A stretch of 64,000 bases of DNA from Methylocella tundrae. GTDB lineage: Bacteria > Pseudomonadota > Alphaproteobacteria > Rhizobiales > Beijerinckiaceae. Made by a program: the position numbers and the translations under genes. Positions 1 through 8,676 of this stretch are shown here, one piece after another. Below the pieces are notes generated by a model. It was given only the letters and a program-made list of their open reading frames with translations. It was not told the origin of the DNA and did no database searches. The stretch is taken from positions 1 to 64,000 of the forward strand of contig NZ_CABFMQ020000081.1 in assembly GCF_901905185.1 (NCBI RefSeq), written 5' to 3'. Every line of letters starts with the position of its first letter. The stretch's first letter is position 1.

Positions 1-12
1 TATAAGAGACAG
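1..12. other. Residual Nextera/Tn5 mosaic-end adapter
   Basis: The window opens with TATAAGAGACAG, identical to the last 12 bases of the 19-bp Tn5 mosaic end used in Nextera libraries. It lies exactly at the first base, so it is most simply untrimmed adapter at a contig end and not genomic DNA. A 12-mer could match by chance, but the terminal position and the truncated gene directly after it make that unlikely. Confidence 0.85.
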
Positions 13-13
13 G

Positions 14-700
14 GTGGCGGGTCTGTTGCTTGGCGGCGACTGGCTGACCCTCCAGATCGCCGGATTCGCCGGCGGCCTCGCGGCGGCCGCGCTCGGCGTC
101 GGCATCGCCAATCTGGCCGGCCCGGCGTCAACGATCATGTTGGTTCTCGGCGGATTGATCAGCGGCGCCCTGTTCACGGCGCTACTGACGATCGTCAAAT
201 TTGTGGCCGACCCGTATAATCAGCTGCCGGCGATCATCTACTGGCTGATGGGGAGCCTCGCCTCGGCCGATCTGGCGCAGCTCGCCCTCGTCGCGCCGCC
301 GATGGCGCTTGGCCTCGCCGTGCTGACCGCCTGCGGGCGAGGTCTCGACGCGCTCTCAATGGGGGATGACGAAGCCAGGACGCTGGGCGTTCCGGTCGGT
401 CTGTTGCGCTACGGCGTCATCGCCGCGGCGACGCTCATCTGCTCGCTCGCCGTCTCGACCGCCGGAATGATCGGCTGGATTGGCCTGCTCGTCCCCCATC
501 TGGCGCGTCTCGTCGTCGGCCCGTCGAATGGTCGCCTGATGCCGGCGAGCGCCGCTTTGGGCGCGATCTTCCTGCTCGCCGCCGACGCTGTTTCGCGCTC
601 GGTCGGACGCATCGAGATTCCGATCGGCATCCTGACCGAGCTTCTTGGCATTCCGGCCTTCCTGCTCTTGCTTTCGCGCACCCGCAAGAGCTGGCTTTGA
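14..700 (+). CDS. FecCD-family iron-siderophore/heme ABC permease (5' partial)
   Basis: Inner-membrane permease of the BtuC/FecCD family, which passes ferric chelates, heme or cobalamin from a periplasmic binding protein through the membrane. The visible 228 residues hold about six to seven hydrophobic helices, a characteristic MIGWIGLLVPHLARL segment near residues 150-165 (the cytoplasmic coupling region with its G-L-x-x-P-H-x-A-R pattern), and the late motif PIGILTELLGIPAFLLLL. Family members run to about 330 residues, so roughly 100 N-terminal residues are lost beyond the contig edge. The GTG at 14 is only the first in-frame start-like codon. The stop overlaps the start of the ATPase gene, which indicates translational coupling. 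The substrate cannot be told from this fragment. Confidence 0.9.
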   Translation: MAGLLLGGDWLTLQIAGFAGGLAAAALGVGIANLAGPASTIMLVLGGLISGALFTALLTIVKFVADPYNQLPAIIYWLMGSLASADLAQLALVAPPMALGLAVLTACGRGLDALSMGDDEARTLGVPVGLLRYGVIAAATLICSLAVSTAGMIGWIGLLVPHLARLVVGPSNGRLMPASAALGAIFLLAADAVSRSVGRIEIPIGILTELLGIPAFLLLLSRTRKSWL

Positions 701-1497
701 GCGTCGAGGCAATGACGCCGCCGTTTCTGCAATTGCGCGGCGTCGCCTTTTCCTATCGCGGGCACGCTGTCCTCAAGGGCCTCAGCCTGGACGTCGGCCG
801 CTCGGAGATCGTCGCATTGCTCGGCGGCAACGGCGCCGGCAAGAGCACTTTGCTACGGCTGGCGCTCGGCCTGCTCTCGCCCGCTAGCGGCGAGATTTTT
901 CTTGAGGGCCGCGCGATCTCTGGACTGACGCGGCGGGAGATCGCGCGCCGTCTTGCCTATGTGCCACAGGCTCATGTCGCGCCGTTTCCCTATGAGGCGC
1001 GCGACGTCGTGATGCTCGGACGCCTCGCCGAAAACGGCCTGTTCCGGGCGCCGGGCGCGTCTGATCACGCCTGCGTCGCCGCGGCGTTTGAGAGACTCGG
1101 CGTCGGCCATCTGGCGCGGCGGCGCTACACCGAGCTTTCAGGCGGCGAGCGGCAGATGGTGCTGATCGCCCGCGCGCTTGCGCAGGGGGCGCCCGTGCTA
1201 GTGCTCGACGAGCCGGCCGCAGCGCTCGACTTCGGCCGTCAGATCGAGCTGCTACGGCAGCTGCAGCAGCTCGCCGCCGATGGCTATGGCGTGTTAATGA
1301 CGACGCATCACCCAGACCACGCGCTCGCCTCCGCGACGCGCGTTGTCCTGTTGAAGGACGGCGTCGTTCTGCGGCAGGGCCGGCCGGCGGAAACGCTGAC
1401 GCCGGAATCGATCTTCGATCTCTACGGGGTGAGAGTCGCGGCGTCGCCGCTTCCCGGCCTGTTCGTCGCGGCCGGCGGCCTCCAGCGGCCGACATAG
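697..1497 (+). CDS. FecE-type iron-chelate ABC transporter ATP-binding protein
   Basis: Cytoplasmic ATPase partner of the preceding FecCD permease. It shows Walker A GGNGAGKST, Q-loop YVPQAH, ABC signature LSGGERQ, Walker B VLVLDEPAAALD and an H-loop in MTTHHPDHA. The 266-residue length is normal for the family. A TTG at 697 overlaps the permease stop and has AAGAG six bases upstream. An ATG at 712 (MTPPFLQL) is the alternative start, with GAGG sitting very close to it. No substrate-binding protein is visible, so it presumably lies beyond the contig edge. With irr and hemH at the other end of the window, iron handling appears at both ends, though the loci are 60 kb apart. Confidence 0.9.
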   Translation: MSVEAMTPPFLQLRGVAFSYRGHAVLKGLSLDVGRSEIVALLGGNGAGKSTLLRLALGLLSPASGEIFLEGRAISGLTRREIARRLAYVPQAHVAPFPYEARDVVMLGRLAENGLFRAPGASDHACVAAAFERLGVGHLARRRYTELSGGERQMVLIARALAQGAPVLVLDEPAAALDFGRQIELLRQLQQLAADGYGVLMTTHHPDHALASATRVVLLKDGVVLRQGRPAETLTPESIFDLYGVRVAASPLPGLFVAAGGLQRPT

Positions 1498-1803
1498 AAC
1501 CCGGCGGCGAAGGCCGCAACCGGAACTGCAGCCCGCCGGAGTCCCGTCCGCTTCTGGCGATGGCATGCCGCGTTATCCTCCTAACGGTCGAGGGTTCGCT
1601 GCCCTGGAGACCGTAGCGGGCTTTTGTTCGCGGAGCTTTCGAGAAGCTGGAAAGAGAAGAAGAATCGTTAATCTGGCTCAACGAGCCCGGAGAGTTCATG
1701 GCGGTTTGTCGGATATAGCTTAAGCTTTTGAGACAGCGCAGGATTTGGTTGTCGAGTTCAATCCGCGCCGTTTCCGCGAAGCCACATCCGCCATGACCGA
1801 TCC

Positions 1804-2331
1804 TATGCTGCCGCTGCCCGGCTTGTCCCAGTCTCCGGCAATCTGTTGTGGCCAAATTTGACGGCGGTCTGCTGTCGTCGGACGGCGGCGTTCTGGTGTC
1901 GCGCGAGGTCGGGCAACGGCTGCTTTCGCTTGCTGACGATCGGGGCTGGGCATGAAGACGGCAACGATGCAGGGTACCTGTGGAGCGACCTCCGTTCAAA
2001 ATAGGGCTCGATCTGGTGCTCTCCGATCGGGAACTGTGTACGCAGTCGGCCATATCCCGCCTCGAAAGCCAGCGGAACGCCCGCGCCTTGCTGCGCATGG
2101 GCCGCGCCATGGTCGATCTGTATTGCCAGTCCTTCGGGTAGGTCTCGAAACGGATCGTGCTCGACATTGACGGCACGTTTGACGCGGTTCGCGGCGGCCA
2201 GCAACTGCGCCTGCCAACGGCCATTACGACGAATACGGTTTCCAGCCGATCGTCGTGTTCGACGGCGCCGTTCTTCGCCCAGCCAGGCGGCCGAGCGGCA
2301 AGGAGGTTCGCGCGCCGGGATCGAAGGAACA
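1804..2331 (+). pseudogene. Degraded IS1380-family transposase relic
   Basis: Translating all three plus-strand frames gives successive blocks that line up with the N-terminal part of IS1380-family transposases. One block has FDGGLLSSDGGVLVSREV (around 1857). The next has PPFKIGLDLVLSDRELC then ALLRMGRAMVDLYCQSF (around 1984-2140). The last reads IVLDIDGTFDAVRGGQQLRL, then after a frameshift HYDEYGFQPIVVFDG and LRPARRPSGKEVRA (2155-2330). The blocks lie in different frames, a stop follows CQSF, and the C-terminal half is missing. The element is therefore dead. I could not identify terminal inverted repeats. Confidence 0.85.
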
Positions 2332-2418
2332 GTAGGGAGCAAGGCGGAGCGCCTGGCCCCGCCGAAGAACGTGAGCGCCGGATCCGCGGCCCCTCAGGCC
2401 AGAGGCCGCGCCCCTGCC

Positions 2419-3981
2419 CTATTGGCTGAGAGTTGGCGTCCTGCGATGCATCGTGGCGCTTTCATAGTCGTAGGCGAAGGACAGCAGCCTCGCCTCGCTC
2501 CACATCGGTCCGATAAAGATCAGACCAAAGGGCGCCCCGGAGGCGTAATAGCCGGCGGGAACGGTAACGCCAGGCAGACCGGCGATGTTGATCTCGCAGA
2601 CCGAGGTTTCGTGCAGCGTTTCGGGGCCAATGAGAGGCGGCAGTTCGTCGCGCATCTGCGGAAACACGAGGCCATCAAGCTTTTCACGGGCCATGACGTC
2701 ATTGAAGATGGAGAGATACGCTTCCTTGGCCGCGATGAAATCGGAAAGGTCCGGCGGCGCCAGAGGATCGGCAAGGCCCGCGGCGAGCTGCCGCTGATCC
2801 TTCATATAGAACAGCACGCCTGTTGGCGCGAATGGATCTTCGCTCGCGACAGCCTTAACGAAGGCCTCGAACGATGGGATCGCCACATCTGGTCCCATGC
2901 GTTTTAGGTACCGGTCCATATCGTATGGTATGGATTCCATGCCGGTCGGATCGAAATGATCGGTGCCTTTGGCGGGGCGGCCGATGTCGGCGAAGCCGGT
3001 TCCCTTGAAGGGATCCGAGACCAGCGTCGCGCCGCGACGTTCGAGTTCGCCGATCGCCCGCTGATAGAGCGCAGCAGCTTCCGCCGAGAGCGGGCGATCG
3101 CGCCAGCCGGGGCCATAAAGCCCAAGGCGCTTGCCTTGCAATGAATTCGCATCGAGACCAGCGGCATAGCCGCCCTTCGGCCTTTGCCCGATTCCGGCAA
3201 CCGTCTTCGGGTCTTCGGCGGTGAACCCTGCCAAAATGTCGAGCGTCAGGGCGGCGTCGCGCACGCAACGGGCGATTGGCCCCACGACGTCGCGCGTGCT
3301 GCCCGCGAGCGGCATGACGCCCGCATTCGGAACGAGGGCGAAGGTGGGTTTGATCCCCACGAGATCCTGAGCCGAGGCTGGATTTTGGATCGAGCCCCCT
3401 GTTTCCTCGGCGAGGCCCAGGACGGCGAGACTGCCAGCCACCGCGGTCGCCGTCCCGGCGCTGCTGCCGCCCGGCAGGCGGCCTGGATCAACCGCGTTGA
3501 GAGTTACGCCAGCCCAACTGTCGCTGGCGTGGCTTCCGGTCGCGCTCAACACCGGAACGTTTGTCTTGCCAAGAATGATGGCGCCCGCCGCCCGCATCCG
3601 GGCCACAACCGGCGAATCCGTCGCGGGGATGAGGTCGATCCCACCGGCCCGCTCACTCAGCAGCCGCCAGCCGCCAGTGCTCGGGAGGCCGGCCATGTCC
3701 ATCGTATCCTTGACCACAACGGGGACGCCGGCGAGAGGCCCGAGCTTCTCGCCCGCCGCGCGGCGCCTGTCGATGGCGCGCGCATCGCTCAAGGCGTCAG
3801 GGTTCATCGTGATCAATGCGACGTAGCGCGGATTGTAGAGCGCGATGCGGTCGAGATAGGCCTGCGTCAAAGCCTCCGAGGTGAGGCTGCCGTGCGAAAA
3901 AGCCGCCTGGACATCGGCGACGGTCATTTCTACGGGATCGATCGCGGATTCGTTTTTAAGGGCTGAGGCATCTGATGTCAC
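2419..3981 (-). CDS. Amidase-signature family amidase
   Basis: Predicted 520-residue amidohydrolase of the amidase-signature family (GatA/AmiE-like), which hydrolyses C-N amide bonds with a Ser-cisSer-Lys triad. The triad is visible: Lys in VVVKDTMDMAG, the glycine-serine core in PGGSSAGTATAVAG, and the nucleophilic serine in EETGGSIQNPAS. The GTG at 3981 (VTSDASALKNES) was chosen because GGAG lies five bases upstream. A longer reading back to 4068 adds 29 residues with no family look. It is the last gene of the minus-strand amide/urea block, about 260 bp beyond the extra binding protein, so it may act on an imported amide. Substrate unknown. Confidence 0.87.
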   Translation of the reverse strand: MTSDASALKNESAIDPVEMTVADVQAAFSHGSLTSEALTQAYLDRIALYNPRYVALITMNPDALSDARAIDRRRAAGEKLGPLAGVPVVVKDTMDMAGLPSTGGWRLLSERAGGIDLIPATDSPVVARMRAAGAIILGKTNVPVLSATGSHASDSWAGVTLNAVDPGRLPGGSSAGTATAVAGSLAVLGLAEETGGSIQNPASAQDLVGIKPTFALVPNAGVMPLAGSTRDVVGPIARCVRDAALTLDILAGFTAEDPKTVAGIGQRPKGGYAAGLDANSLQGKRLGLYGPGWRDRPLSAEAAALYQRAIGELERRGATLVSDPFKGTGFADIGRPAKGTDHFDPTGMESIPYDMDRYLKRMGPDVAIPSFEAFVKAVASEDPFAPTGVLFYMKDQRQLAAGLADPLAPPDLSDFIAAKEAYLSIFNDVMAREKLDGLVFPQMRDELPPLIGPETLHETSVCEINIAGLPGVTVPAGYYASGAPFGLIFIGPMWSEARLLSFAYDYESATMHRRTPTLSQ

Positions 3982-4237
3982 GGCGACTCCAATCAGTTGA
4001 TGAATGTGAGAAAGACGTCCAAATTTCGGCGCTAAATGACAGCCAGCATCGCTAGCTCGTCGAAGCATGGTGAGATCAGGGCGGCATTGCGCTCCCGAGG
4101 ACCCGGGCGATCGTTCCGCGCTGGCGCCGCCGCTCGTTGGGACGGCCCCAGATCCTACCTCACAAGGATGATTTCACCTCGGCGCGCAGCGGACGGCGAC
4201 GGCCAGGACTTAAGCCCCGACCGCAGCGCGAAAGCTG

Positions 4238-5500
4238 CTATTGATAGCCCTTGGGGAACGGGTTCGGCTCGATCAAATCCGTCGTGTAAATGATCTCGAA
4301 CTGTCCATCCGGCAGCGCCCTGGCGACGCGGGCCTTCGACCACAAATGATGGTTCGGGTGAATGCGGACCAGCCCTTCGGGCGCGTCCGGGAATTCGAGC
4401 CCTGGCGAGGCCGCCACCACCTTATCCACGTCGAAGCTGTTGGCCTTTTCGACGGCCAGTTTCCACAGATATGGCATCAGGTAGGCGGCCTGCTGCGGAT
4501 CGCCGATCACGGCGTCCGGTCCCCACATTTTCTTGTAGGCCGCGACGAATGCCTTGTTGGCGGGCGTATCGATCGACTGGAAGTATTTCATGCATGAATA
4601 AGCGCCGGTGATATTTTCGGCGCCGATGCCCTTGATTTCGTCCTCCGTCACGGCGATCGTCATCAGCGTCTGTTTGCTGAAGTCGACGCCGGCCGCCTTC
4701 AATTGCTTGAACAGCGCGACGTTGGATCCGCCGACCACGGTCACATAGATCACATCCGGCTTCTTCAGCTTGATTTTGTTGATGACCGAATTGAACTGCG
4801 TGTTTCCGAGTGGAAAATAATCCTCGCCGACGATTTCCTTTTTCAGCACGTTCTCAATGTGCTTACGCGCGATCTTGTTGACGGTGCGCGGCCAGATGTA
4901 GTCCGAGCCAATAAAATAATAGCTCTTCGCGCCCTTGGTTTTGTCCAGCCAGTTCAAGCTGGAAAGAACCTGCTGCGTCGCCTCCTGTCCCGTGTAGATG
5001 ACGTTCTTCGATTGCTCGAGCCCCTCATAAAACGTCGGATAATAGAGCAGGCCGTCATATTGCTCGAAGACCGGCAGCACCGCCTTGCGCGACGCCGAGG
5101 TAAAGCAGCCGCAGACCATCGCGCATTTGTCGTTTTGGAGCAGCTTCCTTCCCTTCTCGGCGAAGGTCGGCCAGTCGCTCGCTCCATCTTCCACGATGAG
5201 CTTGATCTGGCGTCCAAGAACGCCGCCTTTGGCGTTGATCTCGGCGACGGCGAGCTTCTCAGCCTCGACCGCGCCGGTTTCCGAAATCGCCATCGTCCCG
5301 GTCAAGGAATGCAGAATGCCGATCGTGACGCTATCATCAGTGACCGCCAGACCGGTGGTGTTGATGGCGCTGGCTTCCGCGGCGCCAAAGGCTTTCGGCG
5401 CAAGCAGGCCAAACATTGGAAGCGCCGCCATGCCCTTCAGGATTTGACGGCGCTGGGCGAACTTCGGGTCATTGTTTGCCCCGGACTTTTTCTCAGACAA
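4238..5500 (-). CDS. UrtA/FmdD-like substrate-binding protein of an amide/urea ABC transporter
   Basis: Periplasmic binding protein of the urea/short-chain amide branch (UrtA/AmiC-like), 420 residues. A twin-arginine-like signal, QRRQILKGMAALPMFGLL, begins near residue 17 and an Ala-rich cleavage region follows. The mature part shows the family pattern ILHSLTGTMAISETG, INAKGGVLGRQI, GCFTSASRKAVLPVFE and FIGSDYIWPRTVNK. It is related to, but clearly diverged from, the UrtA encoded at 12111-13364, so this locus has two binding proteins for one set of permeases and ATPases. It lies downstream of amiF, separated by an IS3 relic, and probably widens the substrate range. Whether it prefers urea, formamide or acetamide cannot be told by eye. 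Confidence 0.88.
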   Translation of the reverse strand: MSEKKSGANNDPKFAQRRQILKGMAALPMFGLLAPKAFGAAEASAINTTGLAVTDDSVTIGILHSLTGTMAISETGAVEAEKLAVAEINAKGGVLGRQIKLIVEDGASDWPTFAEKGRKLLQNDKCAMVCGCFTSASRKAVLPVFEQYDGLLYYPTFYEGLEQSKNVIYTGQEATQQVLSSLNWLDKTKGAKSYYFIGSDYIWPRTVNKIARKHIENVLKKEIVGEDYFPLGNTQFNSVINKIKLKKPDVIYVTVVGGSNVALFKQLKAAGVDFSKQTLMTIAVTEDEIKGIGAENITGAYSCMKYFQSIDTPANKAFVAAYKKMWGPDAVIGDPQQAAYLMPYLWKLAVEKANSFDVDKVVAASPGLEFPDAPEGLVRIHPNHHLWSKARVARALPDGQFEIIYTTDLIEPNPFPKGYQ

Positions 5501-5677
5501 GATAGACCTCGATACATATGGTTACGTGGGCCGCGAGAACGATCGCGGGCGCTTGACGTCGTTCGAAACACAAGCACATTCCGTGCCTCGCTCCATTACC
5601 TCCGAGTGTTTTAAGTGACGACCATCGCCAAACTCGGCGCGGGCCTTCGTCGATAACCGTTCGGGCGGCATTGACGC

Positions 5678-5857
5678 GTGAAGCGCAAGCATCCAGCGAA
5701 GAGCAGATCGTCATCATATTGCAGGGAGCACGAGGCCGGCGTTCCGGTGGCCGATCTGCGCCGTAAGCACAGCGTTATGGACGCCGCCGCGGCGAAGCGG
5801 CTGAAGAGACTTAAGGACGATAATGCGCGCCCGAAGCGGCTCCTGGCGGATGCGACG
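5678..5857 (+). pseudogene. IS3-family (IS407-like) orfA transposase relic
   Basis: The fragment encodes REHEAGVPVADLRRKHSV, then an internal loss, then AKRLKRLKDDNARPKRLLAD. This is the order seen in IS407-group OrfA proteins, where the helix-turn-helix is followed by a leucine-zipper-like stretch. The usual YKWKAKFGG segment between the two blocks is deleted. Upstream, a second frame reads EEQIVIIL, so a frameshift is also present. No orfB or terminal repeat is seen. The relic abuts the 3' end of amiF on the other strand and separates amiF from the extra binding-protein gene, so an old insertion split this catabolic block. Confidence 0.8.
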
Positions 5858-5858
5858 C

Positions 5859-6857
5859 CTATGCCCCATATTCGCGCTCAGGCGCGGGAAATCCGCAGGA
5901 AGCGCCGTCGGTCACGCGCACCTCTTTTTCCCATGGCAAGCGATATTCGCCGCGCACCATGTCATGCATGAATGTGTATGGGCAGTCCTGCGCGCCGCCC
6001 TTCACCGCGACGTAGCCGCGATGCCCCAATTGATAGATATTGTTCTCGACGCCCCAGTTGACGCGCGCCTCGCGAACGAGGTCTGGCCGCATTTCGCAGG
6101 TAATGATCTCGTCGGGGCGATGACTGCCTTCGATCATCACTGTGCCATCGAAGTCGCAGAACATGCCTTCGCCCATCGAGTCGAAGGCGCCGTCGGAGCC
6201 GCACAGACAGACGCTCGCGGTTTGCGCAAGATTTTGAAACGCGTTCGATTGATTGGTGATTTTCCACGCGTGCCGGATCGGCGCGGTGTAGCCCGCCGTA
6301 CGGATAATGACCTCGGCGCCTTTGTATGCCGCTTCGCGAGCCATTTCCGGAAACATGCCGTCGTGACAAATGATCAGCGACAGCATGGCGCCCTTGGGAC
6401 CGACGCAGACCGGCACGCCGATGTCGCCAGGCTCCCAGGGCTCGACCGGCACCCAGGGGTGAAGTTTGCGATAGTAGAGCTTGATCTCGCCATGGTCGTT
6501 GATGATGAGGCCGCTGTTGTACGGATTGCCGCGCGGATTGCGCTCCATGATCGAGAAGCAGCCCCAGATCCGGTGCTCGACGCATGCCGATTTGAAAGCG
6601 GCGACCTCGGGGCCTTCGAGCTCACACATGATGGCGTCGTCAATGCTCATTGAGAGGCCGTGCAGCGAGTATTCGGGGAACACGACGAGATCCATCGCCG
6701 GGTTATTGCGCCGCGCCTTGCCGACCATCTCGACGATCCTCGCCGTCTGCGCAGCGAGTTCGCTCGTCGTCGCCACATTCGGATTCTGCAACTGAACGAG
6801 ACCAATGACGATGCCGTTAGGCGACTTGTTCAGACCGCCCAATCCGCTGGTGCTCAT
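5859..6857 (-). CDS. amiF: Formamidase AmiF (nitrilase superfamily)
   Basis: Cytoplasmic formamidase hydrolysing formamide to formate and ammonia; 332 residues, matching Helicobacter-type AmiF (about 334). The nitrilase-superfamily triad is visible: Glu in VVFPEYSLHG, Lys in YYRKLHPWVPVEPWE, Cys in IICHDGMFPEMA. The start is supported by AGGAGA a few bases upstream. It follows fmdA by about 150 bp in the urtABCDE-fmdA-amiF block, so the product of the importer is probably an amide or urea-like compound used for nitrogen. The C-terminus looks complete although an IS3 relic begins immediately after the stop. AmiE aliphatic amidase is the closest alternative, but length and motif spacing favour AmiF. 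Confidence 0.92.
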   Translation of the reverse strand: MSTSGLGGLNKSPNGIVIGLVQLQNPNVATTSELAAQTARIVEMVGKARRNNPAMDLVVFPEYSLHGLSMSIDDAIMCELEGPEVAAFKSACVEHRIWGCFSIMERNPRGNPYNSGLIINDHGEIKLYYRKLHPWVPVEPWEPGDIGVPVCVGPKGAMLSLIICHDGMFPEMAREAAYKGAEVIIRTAGYTAPIRHAWKITNQSNAFQNLAQTASVCLCGSDGAFDSMGEGMFCDFDGTVMIEGSHRPDEIITCEMRPDLVREARVNWGVENNIYQLGHRGYVAVKGGAQDCPYTFMHDMVRGEYRLPWEKEVRVTDGASCGFPAPEREYGA

Positions 6858-7006
6858 CAGATCATCTCCTGCAAGGATGCGTATGTTCTTGTCCCGAGCG
6901 AACGCGTCAAGGCGTCTCGCCGCGCAGTAACGAAGCTCTGCGCGGTCGAGCGCCAGCGGGCGTTATGCCTGCACGGACGCGCTGCTGGAACTTCATCGTC
7001 CACGTT

Positions 7007-7945
7007 TCAGAGATAGGCTTTCGGGAACATCATGTGGATGCCCTTGTTGCCATCAACAAGCTGCGTCACGCGCAGATTGCCCGCCAGCGAGCAAAGCATA
7101 TAGGCCTGATTGCGGGTCAGATTCGTGCGGGCGCAAATATGGCTGACCATCTCGCGCACCGCCTGTTTGGCGGCGTCGTCCAGATCCTCGTCAAGGCCGA
7201 TCGACATCAGATGGGTGGCGCTTTCCGCGAAAGGCCATGCGAGCTTCATGTCCTTGCGGACGGTGAGGCGGAAACTGCCGGTGACGCCGGTCTCGAGCGC
7301 GGTGATGCAAACCTCGCCGTCGCCCTGCACGCCATGCCCGTCGCCGGCAAAAAACAACGCGCCCTCGTTGAAGACAGGAAGGTAGAGTGTGGTCCCAGGA
7401 CGCAGCTCCTTGTTGTCCATGTTGCCGCCAAAACTGCGCGGCACAGGCGAGCCGCAGCGGCCCCAGGCCGCCGGCGGCGCCGTGGCGATGATGCCGAAGA
7501 ACGGCTCAAGCGGGATTTCCGCGCCCCACGGCATGACGCATAGGTTGCGAGCATGATCGACGACCGGATGGATCGTCTCATAATCAGTGAATTCGTCGGG
7601 CAAGGTTCCGAGCAGAGGCAGGATCGATACGAAGCCCCAGTCCTGGCGCACTTTGACGTCGAGAATGTCGACCTGAAGCACGTCTCCGTGCTCGGCGCCT
7701 TTGACGTAGACCGGCCCGGTGATGAAATGGGGGCCCGGCCCCTGCACAAGCGTATCGAGCGCATCGAGGTACTCGGGCGGCACAAGGCTCCGATCCTCCG
7801 GCAGGCATTCCTTGCCGCCGGCCGGGAAGGAATGAAGCGTCACCACATCGCCCGAGGCGATTTCCAACACCGGCTTCGTGGCGCTGTCCAAATAGCCCCA
7901 CACCATGTTTTCGGGCGTTGCGGGAATTTCGTGGCGTCGAGACAT
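7007..7945 (-). CDS. fmdA: Formamidase/acetamidase FmdA
   Basis: Member of the acetamidase/formamidase (FmdA/AmdA) family, unrelated to the nitrilase-type AmiF encoded next to it. The 312-residue protein contains the expected VLQVDILDV, PFFGIIATAP, FGGNMDNKEL and LYLPVFNEGALFFAGDGHGVQGDGEV segments; the last two contain the His/Asp metal-site region of the family. The ATG at 7945 (MSRRHEIPATPENMVWGY) is chosen because residues encoded further upstream are unlike the family. It starts about 30 bp after urtE and probably shares its transcript. Two analogous formamidases side by side suggest different substrate preferences, for example formamide and acetamide, but that is inference. Confidence 0.92.
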   Translation of the reverse strand: MSRRHEIPATPENMVWGYLDSATKPVLEIASGDVVTLHSFPAGGKECLPEDRSLVPPEYLDALDTLVQGPGPHFITGPVYVKGAEHGDVLQVDILDVKVRQDWGFVSILPLLGTLPDEFTDYETIHPVVDHARNLCVMPWGAEIPLEPFFGIIATAPPAAWGRCGSPVPRSFGGNMDNKELRPGTTLYLPVFNEGALFFAGDGHGVQGDGEVCITALETGVTGSFRLTVRKDMKLAWPFAESATHLMSIGLDEDLDDAAKQAVREMVSHICARTNLTRNQAYMLCSLAGNLRVTQLVDGNKGIHMMFPKAYL

Positions 7946-7977
7946 AAAAGGCTCCGTTACTCTCAGGTTTTTCGATG

Positions 7978-8676
7978 TTAGACGGCGATGTGCCGCGTGA
8001 GTTGTTCGCGGCTGATCGCCTCCGCGCGGCCGGCCTCGATCACGGTCCCGCGGGACAGGACCACGATGCTGTCGGCAAGGCTGATCGCAAAATCGAGATA
8101 TTGCTCCACGAGCAACAGGGAGATCCTGCCTTTGAGGGCGCCGAGCACATCCTTGATCGCCGTCACAATGTTGGGCTGAATGCCCTCGGTCGGCTCGTCC
8201 AGGATCAGCAGCGACGGCCTGGTCATGAGCGCGCGGGCGATCGCAAGCTGTTGCTGTTGTCCGCCGGAGAGCGCGCCGCCGGGGCGCCGCCACATCTGCC
8301 TCAGCGCGGGGAACAGGGCGAGGGTTTCATCCATAAGACCTGTCCCGAACGTCCCATGCGCGCGGGCGGCCGCCTCGACATTTTCCCCGACGGTCAGTTC
8401 GGAAAAGATTTCACGTCCCTGCGGCACATAGGCGATCCCGCGGGCCGAACGCCGATGGGTGGACCAATGCGTGATATCGGCGTCGTCGACCAGAATTCGC
8501 CCCTGGGTCGTCGGCAGCACGCCCATCAGACATTTGAGCAGCGTCGTCTTGCCGGCCCCGTTGCGGCCAAGCACCGCAAGGCACTCGCCCGGCTCGATCT
8601 CGAACCCGACGCGCCGCAGAACCTGTGCGCTGCCATAGTGCTGATCGAGGTTTTCAACGCGAAATCGCACGCTCAA
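7978..8676 (-). CDS. urtE: Urea/amide ABC transporter ATPase UrtE (LivF-like)
   Basis: One of the two cytoplasmic ATPases of the HAAT-type importer, 232 residues as usual for UrtE/LivF. It carries Walker A GRNGAGKTT, Q-loop YVPQGREIF, signature LSGGQQQQLAIARAL and Walker B LLILDEPTEGIQPNIV, then H-region LLVEQYLDFA. The GIQPN segment after Walker B is typical of UrtE. Its start overlaps the urtD stop by 4 bp. Assignment as UrtE and not LivF rests on gene order with the long UrtB and the UrtA-type binding proteins. Confidence 0.92.
   Translation of the reverse strand: MSVRFRVENLDQHYGSAQVLRRVGFEIEPGECLAVLGRNGAGKTTLLKCLMGVLPTTQGRILVDDADITHWSTHRRSARGIAYVPQGREIFSELTVGENVEAAARAHGTFGTGLMDETLALFPALRQMWRRPGGALSGGQQQQLAIARALMTRPSLLILDEPTEGIQPNIVTAIKDVLGALKGRISLLLVEQYLDFAISLADSIVVLSRGTVIEAGRAEAISREQLTRHIAV

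Noticed and set aside
884..2224. 446-residue minus-strand open frame
   Set aside because: Arg/Ser/Ala-rich shadow antisense to the FecE ATPase and the IS1380 relic; no family pattern.
2385..2410. Possible terminator CGCGGCC/GGCCGCG after the amidase gene
   Set aside because: Only 7-bp arms with a 12-base loop and no T run in GC-rich DNA; chance is likely.
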